NCBI GenBank assembly: GCA_027489295.1
Contig: JAIYAA010000332.1
Span: forward strand, 1-15,261
Direction: 5' to 3'
Origin: Sphingomonadales bacterium
Lineage (GTDB): Bacteria; Pseudomonadota; Alphaproteobacteria; Sphingomonadales; Sphingomonadaceae
DNA: 15,261 nt
Shown: in pieces, positions 12,919 to 15,261 of the stretch
Layout: every line of letters starts with the position of its first letter
Numbering within the stretch: position 1 is the first letter of the stretch
Translations under genes and position numbers: made by a program
Notes under the pieces: generated by a model
Seen by the model: only the letters and a program-made list of their open reading frames with translations
Databases searched by the model: none
Told to the model about the DNA's origin: nothing

Positions 12919-14843
12919 TCGCCGAAGCCGGACTCGCGGCGCTGTGGCTCGCCACCGCCTTCGCCATCGCGCAGCTGCTGCTGGGCGCCGCCGCCGCGCG
13001 CGCGGGCGATCCCGCGGCGATGCTGCCGGGCGTGCGCAAGATCGCGCTGGTCCAGGCGCTGTTCGCGCTGGCCGCGTTCCTCCTCCTGATCTGGCTGTTC
13101 GTCACCTCGGACATGTCGGTCCTGCTGGTGGCGGAGAACAGCCACTCGCAGAAGCCGATGCTCTACAAGGTCGCCGGGGCCTGGGGGAACCATGAGGGCT
13201 CGATGCTGCTCTGGGTGACCGTACTGGCGGTCGCGGGCGGCGGCGTGGCGCTGTTCGAGCGGCGACTGGTGGCAGAGACGCTCGCGGCGACGCTGGCCGC
13301 GCAGGCGGCGATCGCGATCGGCTTCTACGCCTTCCTGGCCTTCGCCTCGAACCCTTTTGCGCGGCTCAACCCCGCGCCGGCGGACGGGCAGGGGCTCAAC
13401 CCGCTGCTCCAGGATCCCGGCCTCGCCTTCCATCCGCCGACGCTCTATCTCGGCTATGTCGGCCTGTCGGTGGCGTTTAGCTTCGCGGTCGCCGCGCTGC
13501 TGATGCGCGATGTCGGTCCGGCCTTCGCCAAGGCGATGCGGCCCTGGGTGCTTGGCGCCTGGATCTTCCTGACGATCGGCATCACCGCCGGCAGCTACTG
13601 GGCCTATTACGAGCTCGGCTGGGGTGGCTGGTGGTTCTGGGATCCGGTGGAGAATGCCTCGCTGATGCCCTGGCTGGCGGCGACCGCGTTGCTCCATTCG
13701 GTCAACGTGCTGGCGACGCGCGACGGCCTGCGCGCCTGGACGCTGATGCTGGCGGTGGTCGCCTTCTCGATGTCGATGGTCGGCACTTTCCTTGTGCGAT
13801 CCGGCATCCTGGTGAGCGTCCATGCCTTTGCCGTGGACCCGACGCGCGGTACCTTCCTGCTGGCGCTGCTCGGCCTCTATATCGGCGGGGCGCTGGCGCT
13901 GTTCGGCGCGCGCGTCGGCACCGTCACGCAAGGCGCCACCTTCCAGCTGGTCAGCCGCGAGGCGGCGCTGGTACTCAACAACCTGCTGCTCAGCGTGATC
14001 CTAGGCGTGGTGCTGATCGGCACGCTGTATCCGCTGGTGGCGCAGGCGATGGGCGTGCAGCTCTCGATCGGCGCGCCGTTCTTCGAGAAGACCGCGGTGC
14101 CGATCGCGCTGTTCCTGGTCGCGGGCACGGCGGCGGGGCCGCTGCTCCGCTGGCGGAAGGATTCGGCGCAGGCGCTGCTCTCGCGGCTGACCATTCCGGT
14201 GGCAATCGCCGGCGTGGCATTCGCACTGTTCTTCGCGCTGACGGGCTTCACCTCCCCGATTGCGGTGCTCGCGCTGGCCTTCGCCTTCGGCCTTGCGGCG
14301 GCGAGCGTGGCGCCGCTGTGGAAGCGCAAGCTGCGCCGCACCCCGCTGCCGATCTACGGCATGGTCCTTGCCCATCTCGGGGTCGCGGTGAGCATGGCCG
14401 GCATGGCGGCCGATACGCTGTTCAAGCAGGAACGCCTCGCGGCGGTCGCCGTCGGCGATCATCTGACGGTGGGCCCGTTCCAGGTGACCCTGGCCGAGGT
14501 GCGCCCCACCGTGGGCCCGAACTGGTCGGCGCTGGAGGCGCGCCTGCAGGTGCAGCGCGGACCGGCGGCGCCGTTCGAGCTGGTGCCGCAGCAGCGCTTC
14601 TTCGCCAATCCGCCGACCAACACCAGCGAGGCGGCCATCGCGACGCTGTGGGACGGGCAGCTATATACCGTGCTCGGCGCCGCCGACGGGGCAGGGCGCT
14701 GGCAGCTGCGCCTGTGGTGGAAGCCGTTCGTCACGCTGATCTGGGCCGGTGGCGGGCTGATCGCGCTGGGCGGAATCCTTGCGTTGCTGGGGCGCGTGCT
14801 GCGTGCCCGCCGCGATGCCCGCGCGCTGGAGGAAGAGGCATGA
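12915..14843 (+). CDS. ccmF: Cytochrome c heme lyase subunit CcmF
   Basis: This encodes a 642-residue, many-pass inner-membrane protein, full length for CcmF. With CcmH/I it takes heme from holo-CcmE and attaches it to the CxxCH motif of apocytochromes in the periplasm. The tryptophan-rich WWD signature WWFWDPVENASLMPW starts at residue 239. The N-terminal region has the conserved NSHSQKPMLYKVAGAWGNHEGSM-type stretch, and LAFHPPTLYLGYVG holds a conserved histidine thought to ligate heme. A periplasmic domain near the C-terminus (about residues 510-600) precedes the last membrane helix. The ATG overlaps the ccmE stop and its stop overlaps the ccmG start, both by 4 nt. Confidence 0.97.
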   Translation: MIAEAGLAALWLATAFAIAQLLLGAAAARAGDPAAMLPGVRKIALVQALFALAAFLLLIWLFVTSDMSVLLVAENSHSQKPMLYKVAGAWGNHEGSMLLWVTVLAVAGGGVALFERRLVAETLAATLAAQAAIAIGFYAFLAFASNPFARLNPAPADGQGLNPLLQDPGLAFHPPTLYLGYVGLSVAFSFAVAALLMRDVGPAFAKAMRPWVLGAWIFLTIGITAGSYWAYYELGWGGWWFWDPVENASLMPWLAATALLHSVNVLATRDGLRAWTLMLAVVAFSMSMVGTFLVRSGILVSVHAFAVDPTRGTFLLALLGLYIGGALALFGARVGTVTQGATFQLVSREAALVLNNLLLSVILGVVLIGTLYPLVAQAMGVQLSIGAPFFEKTAVPIALFLVAGTAAGPLLRWRKDSAQALLSRLTIPVAIAGVAFALFFALTGFTSPIAVLALAFAFGLAAASVAPLWKRKLRRTPLPIYGMVLAHLGVAVSMAGMAADTLFKQERLAAVAVGDHLTVGPFQVTLAEVRPTVGPNWSALEARLQVQRGPAAPFELVPQQRFFANPPTNTSEAAIATLWDGQLYTVLGAADGAGRWQLRLWWKPFVTLIWAGGGLIALGGILALLGRVLRARRDARALEEEA

Positions 14844-15261
14844 AGAAGCTGCTGATCTGGCTGCCGCTCGCCCTGTTCGTGCTCGTTTTCGCCTTGGTAG
14901 TGAACGGCCTGATCGAACCGAGCGACCGCATCGTTCGCTCGGCGATGGTGGGCAGGCCGCTGCCGGCGCTGCACCTGCCGCCGATGCTCGCCGACCGGCC
15001 AGGGATCGACACCAAGGACTGGCCGAAAGGCAAGCCGCGGCTGCTCAACGTCTTCGCCAGCTGGTGCATCCCCTGCGTGGCCGAGGCGCCGCAGCTGATG
15101 AAGCTGAAGGCGGCGGGGGTGCAGATCGACGCGATCGCGGTGCGGGACACCAACCCGGATGTGCAGGCGTTCCTCGCCCGCAACGGCGATCCCTATACCC
15201 GCATCGGCGACGACCATGCGATGCGCGCGCAGCTCTCGCTCGGGTCGTCGGGCGTGCCGGA
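14840..15261 (+). CDS. ccmG: Periplasmic thiol:disulfide oxidoreductase CcmG/DsbE (3' truncated by window edge)
   Basis: The first 140 residues of a membrane-anchored thioredoxin-fold protein are visible. An N-terminal membrane anchor (residues 4-25) is followed by the redox motif WCIPC (Cys76, Cys79) in LLNVFASWCIPCVAEAP. The chain runs to GSSGVP at the window edge, the cis-proline loop. CcmG reduces the cysteines of apocytochrome c so that heme can be attached. The ATG lies in ATGA overlapping the ccmF stop. The order ccmC-D-E-F-G predicts ccmH, and perhaps a ccmI-type gene, just beyond the window. Confidence 0.95.
   Translation, partial: MKKLLIWLPLALFVLVFALVVNGLIEPSDRIVRSAMVGRPLPALHLPPMLADRPGIDTKDWPKGKPRLLNVFASWCIPCVAEAPQLMKLKAAGVQIDAIAVRDTNPDVQAFLARNGDPYTRIGDDHAMRAQLSLGSSGVP

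Overview
The window looks like chromosomal DNA of an alphaproteobacterium of the Sphingomonas type. I infer this from the high GC content with strongly GC-biased third positions, the lon-hupB order, a TonB-dependent receptor with the EIVVTGRR-type motif common in sphingomonads, and a system I cytochrome c maturation operon. There is no insertion sequence, CRISPR array or rRNA. No intergenic gap reaches 300 bases. Genus-level placement is inference.

Layout. 1-1221 is the 3' part of lon. 1379-1651 is hupB (HU). A tRNA-Val(CAC) with a strong terminator follows (1761-1875), then a DMT/EamA-type transporter (1972-2862). The accessory block runs from about 2897 to 9515. It opens with three CTGTC repeats at exact 11-bp spacing, a probable PhoB-binding array. 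Then come a lipoprotein with a proline-rich linker and a beta-helix-like body, a large TonB-dependent receptor behind an intergenic hairpin, a convergent 2OG-Fe(II) prolyl-4-hydroxylase-like oxygenase, and a divergent GspE/PulE-like protein that keeps its zinc-binding C-terminus but has lost the Walker A lysine and the His box. Next are tRNA-His(GTG) and a Leu/Phe/Val-type amino acid dehydrogenase, which shares a bidirectional terminator with a minus-strand TMEM165/UPF0016 (probable Mn2+ exporter) gene. That gene lies behind a recognisable yybP-ykoY manganese riboswitch. The right end is a tightly coupled ccmC-ccmD-ccmE-ccmF-ccmG operon; ccmG runs off the window.

How the genes fit together. 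The ccm genes deliver and attach heme to periplasmic c-type cytochromes: CcmC/D load heme onto CcmE, CcmF ligates it, and CcmG keeps apocytochrome thiols reduced. The UPF0016 gene and its riboswitch form a manganese-sensing export circuit, with a predicted hairpin that would hide the ribosome-binding site and start codon when Mn2+ is low. The most interesting part is the 2.9-9.5 kb block. A putatively phosphate-regulated surface lipoprotein and TonB receptor sit beside an oxygenase and a probable pseudo-ATPase of the type II secretion family. This is a candidate outer-membrane uptake, display or secretion module whose substrate cannot be read from sequence.
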